DNA from: Brachynemurus nebulosus
Taxonomy: Eukaryota; Arthropoda; Insecta; Neuroptera; Myrmeleontidae
NCBI GenBank assembly: GCA_035578155.1
Contig: JAPWDM010000008.1
Coordinates: 20,980,598 to 21,044,597, forward strand
Reading direction: 5' to 3'
DNA: 64,000 nucleotides
The translations under genes and the position numbers were made by a program. Shown piece after piece: positions 37,991 to 49,220 of this stretch. Numbering within the stretch: the first letter of the stretch is position 1; the number at the start of each line of letters is the position of its first letter. The notes under the pieces are model-generated. The model was not told the DNA's origin. It searched no databases and was given only the letters and a program-made list of their open reading frames with translations.

Positions 37991-38191
37991 CAGTGGTGGA
38001 CTTACCAGCAGGCTGAGTAGGCTTGACCCTAGGGCGACAAAATTTAGAATTGACTTTTTTTGCTCGTCACTTATTTTTTTGGGAGAAAGTGTTAAAAAGT
38101 TATTAAGAAATTTTTTTTTGCTTTTTCGGATAAAGCAGACGCGGCATTTTTCACGTAGCCTAGAGCGGCCTTTAGGGTAAATCCGCCACTG
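37991..38191. mobile_element. hAT-type MITE with CAGTGGYGGA ends
   Basis: The left end CAGTGGTGGACTTACC and right end GGTAAATCCGCCACTG are inverse with few mismatches. The flanking octamers GTTTGTAA and GTATGTAG agree at 6 of 8 positions. Length is 201 bp. CAGTGGCGGA-type termini and 8-bp TSDs are typical of hAT MITEs. Confidence 0.65.
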
Positions 38192-38392
38192 GTATGTAGT
38201 CAGTTTACGAGGATACAGTTGAATATTGATTACCCGTACTAATGGATGACGCGGACATTCCAGAAAACAAAATTTTTTGAAACTATTGAACTTGCATTGA
38301 ATGTCTTTCCTTTCCCGCTTACACTTTTGAATCGATGAAAATAAACTCATTTTATTGCTCATTTAAAATTTCCTTTTTTTTGAATTGAAATA

Positions 38393-39711
38393 CAGGGTGC
38401 GGCAGCATAACTTCCTTTTTTCAAAACTCAATAAAAACTATTGTATGCATCAGAAAATATTTATTTATTTTTTATAATGTAGGTACATGTCTAAAGTTTT
38501 TATTTACATTGTTTTGAAGATCAAATCTGTTAGGTGACGTCCCCCATTCTCCATACATTGCGTAAGCCGATTTCTGGCGTTTGTCATGACTGTTGTTAGC
38601 GTAGCAGGTGTTATGTTGGCAATTTCTTCTCGGATGCTGGTCTTCAAATCTTGTAGGGTTCTTGGACGGTTCACATAAACACGGGATTTCAAAAAACCCC
38701 ATAGAAAAAAATCACAAGGTGACAGATCGGAAAGCGTGTCGGCCATTCCAAATCGCCTCTAATTGAGATAAGGCGCTCTGGAAAGTTTTCCCTCAAAACA
38801 GCCATCGATGCTCTCGAAGTGTGTGCTGTTGCACCGTCTTGTTGGAACCAAGTGTCCCCCAAATCCAAATCTTCTAGCCGTGGGAAAAAAAATTCTGTAG
38901 CATGTTTACATACCGGTCCGAATTCACTGTCACTGTAACCTCATTTTCCTCAAAAAACCAGGGACCAATAATTCCAGCTGAGGAAATTGCACACCACACT
39001 GTGACTTTCGGTGAATGCAAAGGCCTTTGATGCAATTCTCGAGGGTTGTTGTCAGCCCAGTAGCGCATGTTTTGTTTGTTAACCGACCCACACAAATGAA
39101 AATGGGCTTCATCGCTAAAAAAAACAATAGCACCCTCGGGAACGACATCAAGAAGAAGCTCACACGCGTTCATCCGAGAATTGAAGTCACGTTCTGAAAG
39201 TTCCTGCACTATCGCCATCTTATAGGGATGAAAATGAAGATCATCACGAAGAATTCTTCTCACAGAACGATCGGATAGTCCAAGGGCAGATGCGTGTTTG
39301 CGCGCAGAACGCCGTGGTGATCGCAACATTGACGCTCTCACTGCTTCAATGTTCTCAGGTGATCTAACGGGCCGAGGGACTCCAGTTCTTCGTTTTGTCG
39401 CACTTGCAGTTTGTCTGAATGTAGTGACCCATGTAACAATTGATTTGCGGTCTGGGACGGGAGCCAACGGGGCTAAATTAAAGCGATTTCGAAATGCACG
39501 CTGTGTTGCAATAACCGAACATCCGCTTGAAAAGTAGGCCTCAACGGCAAAGGCATACTCCTCACTATTCCAACGCATGATGGCGACTGAACCGTGTCGG
39601 GACAAAACTTTACAGTACCCCCTCTTGAACGAGACCACTAGCGCTCCGCTATGACATCAACTAACTGAATGGCGCGCATTTTAAAAAAGGAAGTTATGCT
39701 GCCGCACCCTG
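38393..39711 (-). mobile_element. Tc1/mariner-type element, D,D41D, complete ends
   Basis: Both ends start CAGGGTGCGGCAGCATAACT and are inverse over about 29 bp. TA flanks each side (38391-38392 and 39712-39713). The 1319-bp element carries one transposase gene on the minus strand that fills most of its length but has two frameshifts. It is markedly more GC-rich than its surroundings, consistent with a fairly recent arrival. Confidence 0.9.
38504..39578 (-). pseudogene. Mariner-type transposase (D,D41D), two frameshifts
   Basis: Cut-and-paste transposase. I place the start at the ATG at 39578-39576 (MRWNSEEYAFAV); an upstream in-frame ATG exists at 39638. The N-terminal part holds an HTH region with AFRNRFNL and PDRKSIVTWV; a second HTH reads LGLSDRSVRRIL. 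Catalytic motifs are FFSDEAHFH, then QQDGATAHT, then SPCDFFLWG. The second and third Asp are 41 residues apart if the frames are followed, the spacing reported for rosa/Visitor-type elements. Frame is lost at an 8-base homopolymer (38885-38892) and again near 38729-38733, so this copy should not make full-length protein. Confidence 0.85.
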
Positions 39712-39972
39712 TATATTCTTATTCTGTAAATCTTGGGAAATTTGCAGGATACTGTGATAGGTATTTTATGATATGTTCTATTCAGGACCGGCGCAAGGTT
39801 ATTTGGCGCCATAGATGAAATATCCTTTGACTCTTCCGAATTTGATAAACATTTATTTTGCAATAATAACAGTTTAAAGTCATACAACGAATCTTCAACT
39901 TTTAACATGAAAAGCTTTTTACAAAGTATATTATTAACACAATTAAATCAGTACTTAATGTTTATTTATTTA

Positions 39973-40488
39973 CGCCATAAGTTCTCGGCCTGAGTATTAA
40001 CAAATACAGAGAGAACAGTGAAAAGAATTTATTTTTCTATATAACCGCCCTCTATTTCAATACACTTATTATAAGGTGGGATAAGCATCTCTATGCCTTT
40101 ATAATAATAAGCAAATTCTTTGTAGCGATTCTACAAGAGCGATGTTTTCGGAAGTGATCGAATCTGCCGGACGTCCAGAACGATCATCGTCGTTGAGGGA
40201 CTCGTACCGCAAACGAAACCTTTGGCACGGCTTTACCGTATACACCATCCAATCTGTCCTTAATTTCTCCTTAATTCGTTCTTCTTTTGGCAGAAATTTT
40301 ATGATTACACGATATTCAATTTTTGAAACGGTCGACATATTGAGTTTACACTTTTACAACAGAATAAATAAAACACATGTAAACTCACCCACTGCGTTTA
40401 TGATTACTAGAGACTTAATACTTTCTATGAGTAAAATTACCTCACCTTTAATTAAGTTTAATCATGTTAGGCCGAGAACTTTTGCCGC
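39973..40488 (-). mobile_element. Internally deleted mariner element
   Basis: Inverse ends AAGTTCTCGGCCTGA (left) and TTAGGCCGAGAACTTTT (right) lie just inside TA on both sides. The outer 8-10 bases are less well matched. The interior encodes only the two extremities of a mariner transposase, so roughly the central two thirds were deleted. Confidence 0.65.
40029..40338 (-). pseudogene. Mariner transposase remnant: N- and C-termini only
   Basis: From the ATG at 40338 the frame reads SKIEYRVIIKFL and later DDDRSGRPADSIT, the N-terminal DNA-binding region of mariner transposases, including the Arg-Ser-Gly-Arg-Pro box between the HTHs and the catalytic core. In another frame, 40112-40029 reads AYYYKGIEMLIPPYNKCIEI and ends Tyr-Ile-Glu-Lys-stop, the conserved mariner C-terminus. 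The whole DDD catalytic domain is missing. It can only be a non-autonomous relic. Confidence 0.7.
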
Positions 40489-40530
40489 TACCCATGTATT
40501 TATATCAGATAGATATCGACACATTTTTAA

Positions 40531-41414
40531 GGGGAGGTTTACTTGAGAGTCCTTAAAAATTATGTATTTTTCTAGAATTTTTTTTCTCAAGAACGGAAGT
40601 GAATATCAATTTCAAATTTTGTGGACATATTTATTAAGTATTAAACTACACAAAAAAATTTTTTTCAAGGAAAAATATAAAAAAGTGTCCATTTTATAGA
40701 TAGTGCAGTGTGACGATCCGAAAATCCAATGCCTTGTTGGTGGACATCCTAGTGCCGGTAATAAACCACCGAAATCCAAAAACAAAAAAGATTTATAAAA
40801 TATATGAAGAGTACCGGCACCTCTACCTATAATATCACTAAACTGCTGAAAGAAAAAAAAATGGCGGATGTTTGAACTTTTGATTACGATTTTTGTCTTA
40901 TTTTTCGCTCTTTAAAGTAAATTTAAAAATAAAAAAAATATTAAAAGTGTATCGAACTTAGGTAGAGGTGCCGAAGAATTGAATTATCTTTAAAATAAAA
41001 AATGAGTTATCGTGTCCACCAGTTCCAAAAATGTAGTTCCGAGATATTATAAAAAATATATATAAAGAAACGTATTTTCAAAATTTTATATTTAATACTC
41101 ATTATTGCGTGAACTACGTTTTTTGAATTTTTTTTTTTTTTTATAGAAAGGTGGATTCGGTTAATGTGCAAGAATCTTGTTTTTAAATTATTTTCAGTAA
41201 AATCACTTTGGGAACATATTCTAGAACATATTCTACAGATAATTTGCTATCAATTTCGGCAAAAAAAAACGATTTTTTTATCAAAATTAAAGTAAACCTT
41301 CCCTTAAATTACTTTCAGCAAAATCACTTTGGGAACATATTCTACACATAATCAGCTACCAATTTCTGCAAAAAAAAAAATTTTCTTTTTTAACGACTCT
41401 CAAGTAAACCTCCC
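40531..41414. mobile_element. TTAA-flanked MITE with duplicated right end
   Basis: The ends are GGGGAGGTTTACTTGAGAGT and its perfect inverse, flanked by TTAA at 40527-40530 and 41415-41418. The right terminal ~110 bp (AAATCACTTTGGGAACATAT through AAACCTTCCCTTAA) is present twice in tandem, so a second, internal pseudo-end lies at about 41282-41307. No transposase. Confidence 0.75.
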
Positions 41415-41418
41415 CTTA

Positions 41419-42002
41419 AGCATTAGAGAAATCTTTAAAAATAATCGGAAATTTACTGTACTTGACGTACATTTCTTTCCGGTACTTTTTGCTTTGCGTT
41501 TATTTTTAAATTGTTGCAAGCGATAGGTACTACTTACATACCATATTATAATGATGCTACTACGAATTTATCAAGGGAATCATATATTACCACTAATAAG
41601 TAATTTAATCGTCTTTTAAGAACATATAGTGTAAGGTTTTAATGATCATTCTGTGTATAATAAAACTAAAACTGTTCTCAAGCAAATGACTAGAGTCAGC
41701 GATGATATCTAGCAGATTTTTTTAATATGTTAATATTTGACAGCACCGTAGGGAAATTTGTTAAACAAAGTTTTTCTTTATAGTATTTCTTTTTTACATA
41801 GATAGTAAAATAATAATTTTAAACCATGATGAATATATGTGCAGTTTGTGTAGCCGTCTTCCTAAACCAATTCCAACGGAAGGGGGAGGATGATAATGGA
41901 CACTACTGGACACAAAAAAGATCCAAGGGAACGCCACAAATTATGTGGCGTTTAATATTTGCAAAAATGCGCTGAAAAATTTGATTAATACTAAAAATTA
42001 GA
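41419..42002. other. Spacer without recognised feature
   Basis: A 53-codon plus-strand frame at 41826-41987 has a hydrophobic start but no homology I recognise and no supporting splice signals. Confidence 0.35.
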
Positions 42003-42125
42003 CTACTAAAGTAGCAGAAGCATTGTAATCACTTTTAAAATACGCAAATTTTTTTCGTCCAAAATGAAAATTTTCATGCACATTTTTCGTTTTAGATCTT
42101 CCCGAACAATTTCCGATTTATGTCG
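42003..42125 (+). repeat. Dispersed repeat R4, copy 2
   Basis: Matches the first part of 30655-30960 from CTACTAAAGTAGC to GTTTTAGATCTTCC. Diverges after about 120 bp. Confidence 0.5.
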
Positions 42126-42291
42126 GAACTACCCCTTTTTTCGATCACGGCCCAGTAAAATGTCGAATAATTTTTGGTATGGACCCGTCTCATATAGGAT
42201 CACATATAATGATTATCATAGTTTCCTATGATATAATTTATATTTAATATAAAATATGGTTTCCGATTATGTCAACCCCGTAATTCAAATA

Positions 42292-43058
42292 CAGGCTGGG
42301 CCATTTTAATCTATGCATCTAAATATCTCGCCAGAGGTGCCACCTATCAAAAAATAACCTTTACAAAAGTTGTTAGGTACGAAGGGGCACATTAAATGGT
42401 GACCTTAAATTTGAACTTGACCTTCATTCTCAAGGTTATTTGGAGGTCAAGTCGTATTTTTCAAATAGAATTACCTAGTTTTTATTTCGGATTCTGAAAG
42501 AGCGTGGAATTTCACGTCGAAAATGCTATAAGTGAATTTTTTTATTGACATTTAATTTTTTAATTTTTAGTTATGAAATATATTAGTTATGAAAAATTAA
42601 TTTTTCATAACTTATTAGTGTCATTTTTTTCTGAATTTTGATCTTAGAATGGCTTTCAAAAGTCGTTAAAAGTGCACAGAAGCTCCTATTTTACGTCTCC
42701 AAAAGATACCGACCCTTTAAAGTTAGGTTTTTCCTTTAAAATCTAATTTTTTTATTGTTCTTTGGTGGGCTTTACACCTCTTAAGGCCAATAATTAAAAA
42801 ATCCTTTATAGCATTTTCGACGTGAAATTTCACGCTGTTTCAGAATTCGAAATAAAAAATAGGTCATTCCATTCGAAAAATACGACTTGATCTCAAAATG
42901 ACCGTGAGAATGAAGGTCAAGGTCAAATTTAAGGTCACCATTTAAGGTCACCATTTAATGTCCCCCTTCGTACCTAACAAATTTTGTAAAGGTCATTTTT
43001 TGATAGGTGGCACCTCTGGCGAGATATTTAGATGCATAGATTAAAATGGCCCATCCTG
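42292..43058. mobile_element. TA-flanked MITE with ~250-bp inverted arms
   Basis: The ends are CAGGCTGGGCCATTTTAATC and its inverse, flanked by TA (42290-42291 and 43059-43060). The left arm (42292-42535) and right arm (about 42800-43058) are reverse complements with small indels, including a duplicated AAGGTCACCATTTAA in the right arm. CAGG termini with TA flanks fit Tc1/mariner-type mobilisation. No coding region. Confidence 0.8.
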
Positions 43059-43749
43059 TAAATATCGATACTTTTTTAAGCCTTAGAGATATGTTTAAAA
43101 ACAGTTGTTTAAATTTAAATAGAATTCTTGCAGCCTGCAGCCATTTCCACTAGGTACTAGTTGGAATAACATTAGATCGTGTAATATGAAATGTCGTTTT
43201 CCTACCATTTCATCGACCATATAATTTCGATAAATATCGGCACTCTTTTAAGTATTATTAGAGAATTGTTTCAAAGGCAGTTTTTTAAATTTAAATAAAA
43301 TTCTTATTGCCTGGAATCAACTTGAACTTTTTTAAAAAAATTTTGTGTTTAATCCATTTAGTGAAAACCTGGCAGTAGTCTCCCTCGTGAATCAGTCTTA
43401 TTAGCGAAAAACCAGAACAAAATTCGTTTAATAGTTATTGAGAAAATTTAACACGCATAGACAGAGAGACACGGCAGGCAACTTTGTTAACTTGGTTGTT
43501 AACTAAGAAGAAACATTACACTAACGAAAGTTTACGATCGTAAATATTTACGCACGTATTATATTTATCATTAAAGTTAACGGATATTTAATGAAATTAA
43601 TTAATTACAAGAAAACTAGAGGGAACTGTTGTCGCTGTGCCTAACTTTAAATATCAATTGAAACTTTAACTTAGGTAATATGATTCTAAAGTTGGGACTG
43701 AAGGCAATGAAACTGAAATCTGTCTTTAACGGTAGTTAATGGTAATCGA

Positions 43750-43841
<92 letters not shown>

Positions 43842-44231
43842 TTTGTTACTTTTTACGATCGATATTTGCAAAATATCGGGGTATATATGCCCCGACATTA
43901 TATTACGTGTATAAAAGTAAATACTTAACATAATACATTATAGATATGATGAGGAATGAAAGGTATGATGTAGTTCAAAGTCTTGACTGCAATGACAACG
44001 GTAATGTTGTACTTCTAGTCAAGTATAATACGAATAAATATTATATGCATATTCTCGTACATACATATTATATTGTTAAACAGAGATTATTATAAAACTC
44101 GATACATAAGAAAATAACATTCCGTGATACGCAATGATTTTGATTCACTTATAGAAAATTTTACAAAATTTAAAAGAAAAAATTGGCGCCAGAAATATAA
44201 TTTTTGAAAAACAACAGTCTAGACATAGAGT
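43059..44231. other. AT-rich spacer with (TA)n tract
   Basis: A (TA)n tract of about 87 bp lies at 43751-43837; its flanks do not match R1 or R2. Nothing else recognised. Confidence 0.45.
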
Positions 44232-44517
44232 CAGAGCCGGATTTATATAAGGGCACTTGGGGTACTTGCTCCGGGTCCCCCACACAATAGGGGACTCCAC
44301 AAAATCGAATAAAATCTCAAAACTAAGGTATAGAATAGAATGGATAAGCGCTTTTCGTTTTTTTTTCTTGCTCACCAATCCTATTTTTCGGGAAAAATTT
44401 CGGAAATTCTCCAAGAGAACTTCTGCAACAGCATTCAGGAGCCTCCACATGTGAAGTATTCAGGAGCCACCACATTAGAAGTGCCCCGGGGCTTTCACCG
44501 AGGTAAATCCGGCTCTG
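44232..44517. mobile_element. hAT-type MITE with CAGAGCCGGATTTA ends
   Basis: The left end CAGAGCCGGATTTA and right end TAAATCCGGCTCTG are perfect inverses over 14 bp. The flanking octamers (CATAGAGT and CATATACA) agree at only 5 of 8, so the TSD is weak. The several open frames across it are artefacts. Confidence 0.65.
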
Positions 44518-44531
44518 CATATACAGTCAAA

Positions 44532-44559
44532 TGCGGGCGAAGCCGCAGGCCAAAGCTAG
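44532..44559 (+). mobile_element. Helitron 3' terminus
   Basis: The hairpin TGCGG (44532-44536) with CCGCA (44543-44547) is followed after 8 bases by CTAG (44556-44559) and then T. This is the usual Helitron 3' end. The matching 5' end was not located, partly because a MITE ends just upstream. Confidence 0.5.
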
Positions 44560-45348
44560 TTTTCTGGTACATATTTGTTTTATACTATTAAATATTTTTT
44601 ATTAGTTTCGGCCTATTACAATGGTTGACAAACTTGTTTTTTTTGCCCATCCCCCCCTGTGTAAGTTTCCAGTTGTAGATTCAATAAATTTGAAAATTCA
44701 GATATTAGCTTTTGCTAGAAACACTCAGTCAAGACTCGAATTTAAAAAGAAATAAAAGAAATTTGAAACAGAGAAAATGGTCCACAGAAAATGAAATTTT
44801 GCTTCAATGAATGTTTTGGTGTTAGAAAGCATCCTGCAAAAAATCAAATCGTTCCAGGGATATACTGGAAAATGGATAAAATTTTCATTTTTCGTAAATT
44901 ACTACAGGAGTAATTCCACGAATCATATTGTACGGAATATTGTTGGAAATATCGTTTAAAAACATTTCGAGATTTCTTCAATCACTTTTAGTTTTTAAGA
45001 CTCGTTTGTGAAATACTGAACTTCAAAGTGTAGAGGTTTCTTTAACAGACATAAAGAACAGTATTATAAGGTTATTTAGCTCCACAGCAACACAGAACAG
45101 AGGGTTAATAAATATCCGTGTCTTAAGTAACATTGTCGAATACATTTATCTATTTTTAAATAAACCATTAAAAAATGTATTAATGTTAAATTTCCTATAT
45201 TTTGCCTCGAAAATTATAAAAACCTCGAAATTCTGCGAGACTTCGACTTAATGCGCTTCCAACAGGCACTTAACGAAATTTCTTACGAGATCGTAAAAAC
45301 TTAGAAGTAAATTCTTAAATTTTTCTTCATGTCTAGTCGCATTTTTTA
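44560..45348. other. Spacer without recognised feature
   Basis: No gene, RNA gene or repeat partner seen. Confidence 0.4.
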
Positions 45349-45965
45349 GCGAATTTCCAAAACTGGAAATACGCTATTACAGCCACTGTCATGACACGAC
45401 TTGAGCCCGGGACTATGGCAGAAATTTGTTTTGAGGTCCCTAGAAACCGAAAATAATATTCACTACATAAAACATTGAAAGTCCAAAAATATTGAATGAT
45501 ACTAGTAAATAAATATAAAAACTTTTATAACATGTTTCGGTCAACATGACCATTCTCAAAAATGTTTGAGAATGGTGAAATATTGACCGAAACATGTCAT
45601 AAGAGTTTTTATATTCAGTAAAAGTGATATTTTACAAAGTGTTTTTATTTACTAATATCAAATATTGAATACCATAAAGTAACGCTCAAATCTATTAAAA
45701 ATATTGAATGAGTTCCGCAGCCAGACACGTCTGATGCTTGAAACATGGTTTCTTGGGAAATTTTCGTGAAAAAAATTAGTTTTTGCCATGGTTTTCCCAA
45801 ATTCAAAAGTCTACCAATTTTTTTACACCATTGGAAAGAGGAGAAAAATTACATAAAAATGGTTTTTAAACCATTATTCTATGTAACCTGCTTTCGGAGA
45901 AAAACTATTTTCTGTAAACGGAAATTCGCTATGTTATGCAGAATGCTGCGACAGGGGTATTTAAT
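45349..45965 (-). repeat. Dispersed repeat R1 copy interrupted by a palindrome
   Basis: Both R1 ends are present: TAGCGAATTTCC, CAGCCACTGTCATGACAC and GAGCCCGGGACTATGGCAG on the left, and TTTGCCATGGTTTTCCCAAA, GAAAGAGGAGAAAAATTACA and GGAAATTCGCTATGTTATGC on the right. The (TA)n core is replaced by a palindromic segment at 45487-45675. Confidence 0.75.
45487..45675. repeat. Nested palindromic insertion in R1
   Basis: Two nested inverted repeats share one centre. The outer arms contain AATATTGAATGATACTAGTA and its inverse; the inner arms contain AACATGTTTCGGTCAA and TTGACCGAAACATGT with a central CATTCTCAAA/TTTGAGAATG hairpin. No coding sequence. Confidence 0.65.
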
Positions 45966-46323
45966 CTTTTCTTCATTCTTTTTTCATCTCTCACCTTGCC
46001 GTCTTATGTATTCAATTTTAGTGATAATCATTGTTTATGTGCAAACATTATATGAAATTGTCATAGTCAACGTTGAAAATTTTCACGAACAATGCAAACA
46101 CACATATATATGTACATATTAACACACACATACAAATGTATGTTGTCGATTGAATATGGTAACCGTCATCATATAAGGGTAAGCGTCAATTCAAATATGA
46201 ACATACAACACGAAAGTACATATTAACTACTAACAGGACCGGCCCGAGGACGGAACAAGCGGTTGCACCGTACACGGCTCTAGGTTTCGGACGATCCTAC
46301 GCCGCTGACTGATTTTGTAAAAT
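45966..46323. other. Spacer without recognised feature
   Basis: A GC-richer patch at 46229-46310 (GACCGGCCCGAGGACGG) resembles a hAT-type MITE end, but no partner end was found. Confidence 0.35.
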
Positions 46324-46549
46324 AAATAAAACTTTTTTTAAAAAATCGACGAAGTAATAAATAATAGCATGTATTTTGAAGTCAGGCGTAAAAGCGTGCT
46401 ATAAAAAGATGCGATCGGATGTGCTTGCAAAATTAATGAATTCTCGTGGATCTACATCTTTATACTACGCTTTTATGCCTGACTTCAAAATACGTGCTAT
46501 TAATTATTTATTACTTTTGAAGTCGGTTTTTTAAAAAAAGTTTTATTTC
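46324..46549. repeat. Palindromic MITE, ~95-bp arms
   Basis: AAATAAAACTTTTTTTAAAA...GAAGTCAGGCGTAAAAGCGT on the left mirrors ACGCTTTTATGCCTGACTTC...TTTTAAAAAAAGTTTTATTT-like sequence on the right, with a loop of about 50 bp. No coding region; TSD not resolved. Confidence 0.65.
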
Positions 46550-46593
46550 ATAACTTTTAGTGACAATGCTTACCAACCCACCCTATTGCAATA

Positions 46594-46971
46594 CAGTAGA
46601 CTCTCGTTAATTCAAACCTGCGATAATTCGAAACTCTCTGTAATTCAAAGGTATCACGGGTTCCCTACAAAATCTCTTTATATTTCGAACTAAAACAATA
46701 CATTTTATACACTTGGTAATTCGAACGAAAAAATCATTGCTACGTAACAAAACGACACGTTAATTCGAACTCATCGGTGTCAAACACTCGACAATTCGAA
46801 GTTGCATAGAGAAAGAGACAGAAAGATTGTAAGTACATTTTGAGACAAGTTCAAGTCCATTCATCGCAAATGCTTAAGAAATTAAAATTGTTACCTGCGA
46901 TAATTCGAACTTCTCTATAATTCGTAATATTTTAAGAGTCCCTCGAGTTTCGAATTAACGAGAGTCGACTG
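46594..46971. mobile_element. pogo-like MITE with TAATTCGAA repeats
   Basis: The ends CAGTAGACTCTCGTTAATTC and the inverse of CAGTCGACTCTCGTTAATTC are flanked by TA (46592-46593 and 46972-46973). The interior has many TAATTCGAA/TAATTCGAAC motifs spaced across 378 bp, which may be binding sites. TIRs of this kind with TA targets are seen in pogo/Tigger-related MITEs; no transposase is present. Confidence 0.7.
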
Positions 46972-47286
46972 TATTTTATTTGGTTTTCAATTTTTTTTTC
47001 TTAAATTACAAATTTCATACGTTTAGGTAGAATTTCTTCCAAAATACCAGTGTCCAAAAATTATAACTTTCGCCACGCACTGAGTTTGCTTAGAAAATTT
47101 GGAACATACCTAGTGTTTAAAGTAGTAAATTACTAGGAAAATGAAAAATCGATGAAAATCAACCAATTTTTCAGGTCATCAAAGAATTTTTTTAAACTAG
47201 GTAGTTACTGACAGGATCAATATAAATTAATAAAAAAATATGTTACTATTGTTTTTAAAGTAAATAAAGTAAATAATTTTACATAG

Positions 47287-47587
47287 GAGGGGCTCAGTAG
47301 AAAAGTGGTACAAGTGTATATTGCTGATACTGAATTATTGAATTTGACATATTATGGAATGATAGTTATCATTCAATAATATGCTAAATTCAATAACTCA
47401 GTATCAGCAATATACACTTGTACCACTTTTCTACTGAGCCCCTCATACATGTACAAGTGTATATTGCTGATACTGATTTATTGAATTTAGCATATTATGG
47501 AATGATAATTATCATTCCATAATATGTTAAATTCAATAACTCAGTATCAGCAATATACACTTGTACCAGTTTTCCACTGAGCCCCTC
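47287..47587. repeat. Two tandem copies of a perfect palindromic MITE
   Basis: Copy 1 (47287-47444, 158 bp) is an almost perfect palindrome from GAGGGGCTCAGTAGAAAAGT to its inverse, centred on GATAGTTATC. Copy 2 (47451-47587) repeats it but lacks the first ~25 bases of its left arm. The two share TGCTGATACTGA and CATATTATGGAATGATA. Confidence 0.8.
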
Positions 47588-47765
47588 ATACATACAAATT
47601 TTAAAATTGCCATAATTATTCATATTATTGAAAATGATTAAAAAATTATTCAACCAATGTTAATAAAATTTTTATGGGACCACCTGGAGAGCTTTATCTA
47701 CTAATCAAAAAAAGAATGATGTAAATTAGCCCAGAAATGTGGGAGAAATCGGTGTACATACATAA

Positions 47766-48972
47766 TAGGCCTGGGTAACTCAGCAAAAAATCTTGAGTTG
47801 ACGCAATAACTCAAGCGCACCTTACTGTGTTAGCACAGTGTTGTAACTCATTGCGCTATTTAACGCAGTAGGTCCACTAGCTATTGTAGAAAGCAAATAT
47901 ACATACAGAAGATATCAAGCGCATGCGGCGCACGCGCTTTGTGACATTTTGTCATGACACCATTAACATTTCCTGCCTATTCCCTATTTTTTGCTATTTT
48001 GTGGCGGCCTGCACACGATTAATAATACTGTCAGTATTTACTGAGGAATTATTATTTTTATAATATAAAATCTGCCAGTAATAATGCCAGTATTTCGAAA
48101 TACTGACAGTATTACGGATCGTGTACCTATATAGGCGGCTTATTATTTACGCGGTAACGCCATTAACACATTTTTTAAACGTCAGGTTTTTTATAAATTT
48201 TGTTCAGTATGCATAAAACAAATAAAACTACCAAAAAATCGTATCAAGATTTCCAGATTACAGTGTGTTATTGTATTTCGTGTATTCCAAAATTAATAAT
48301 TTCTGAAAATAAATGAAATAAATAACAATGAAATATGTGAAAGTTTTTTATTTATTTTATATCAAAAATTCCAATTCCTATTGGCAACACAAAGATTACG
48401 CGAGCGCTCCTGGTTTCTTAAATTAGAAGCTGTATCAAGTAAAAATTTTTGTGTACGCTCAATTGTCGATAGAAAAATGTACTATACAAATTATGCGCGG
48501 ATTACTAGATTTTATACACCCATTAATCGTATACGTATATTTTTACTTGATGCTAGTTCTAATTTTACCACCAGAGGCGCGAGTGAGAATCTTTGCGTCG
48601 CCAATATCACCTCCGTCATAATACCAATGTATGTAATAATATTAAAAACTAAATGAAATGCTGGTGATACGGGTGTTATTACGTTTACGTATGGTATAAA
48701 TTAAAGAATATATAACAATTATTACAAATTAAACTTATGTACATTTTCTAACCTCATTTCTAATGTCATGTCATGAAGAGTGCGCTAATTTGAGTTAAAC
48801 TTTTAATGTGAGTCTTTAATGAAATACATATAAAGTCTAAAACTGTAATATTTAATTTGAGTTAGCTACTGAGTTATGCGTTACAAGTTTTAAAAAACAT
48901 GAGTTGACGCATTTAACACAGTATAGTGAGTTAACGCAATTGCGCGGCGTAGCGCAGTGTTACCCAGGCCTA
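47766..48972. mobile_element. hAT-like non-autonomous element, exact 8-bp TSD
   Basis: The ends TAGGCCTGGGTAACTCAGC and the inverse of TAGGCCTGGGTAACACTGCG are bounded by ATACATAA on both sides (47758-47765 and 48973-48980). Subterminal repeats GAGTTGACGCA and GAGTTAACGCA occur near each end. Inside, at 48008-48126, a smaller inverted repeat (AATACTGTCAGTATTT and its inverse) is present. The 91-codon frame at 48381-48656 has no recognisable motif. Confidence 0.8.
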
Positions 48973-49059
48973 ATACATAAAAAAAAACATACGGATTGAA
49001 TTGAGAACCTCCTCGTTTTTGAAGTCGATTAAAACTTAAATGTGATCTTTGAAAGACGA

Positions 49060-49060
49060 T

Positions 49061-49127
<67 letters not shown>

Positions 49128-49131
49128 TTTT
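49060..49131. repeat. (TTTA)n microsatellite
   Basis: About 18 perfect copies of the tetranucleotide TTTA. Confidence 0.95.
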
Positions 49132-49220
49132 ATAATGTGTATTTTTTGTTCTGTATAAAATACTTCTGTATAAAAAGTAGTAAGGTTACAGCGATTCTAT
49201 ACCAAAAGATTTACAGGACT

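Noticed and set aside
38472..38702. Separate minus-strand gene of 76 codons
   Set aside because: It is an out-of-frame shadow of the D,D41D transposase C-terminus.
41826..41987. Small secreted-protein-like frame of 53 codons
   Set aside because: No cleavage-site pattern, homologous motif, splice sites or poly(A) signal that would support it.
45511..45615. Second hammerhead ribozyme (TTTGAGAATGG...GACCGAAACATG)
   Set aside because: The CTGATGA core is not present; the segment is better explained as a palindrome.
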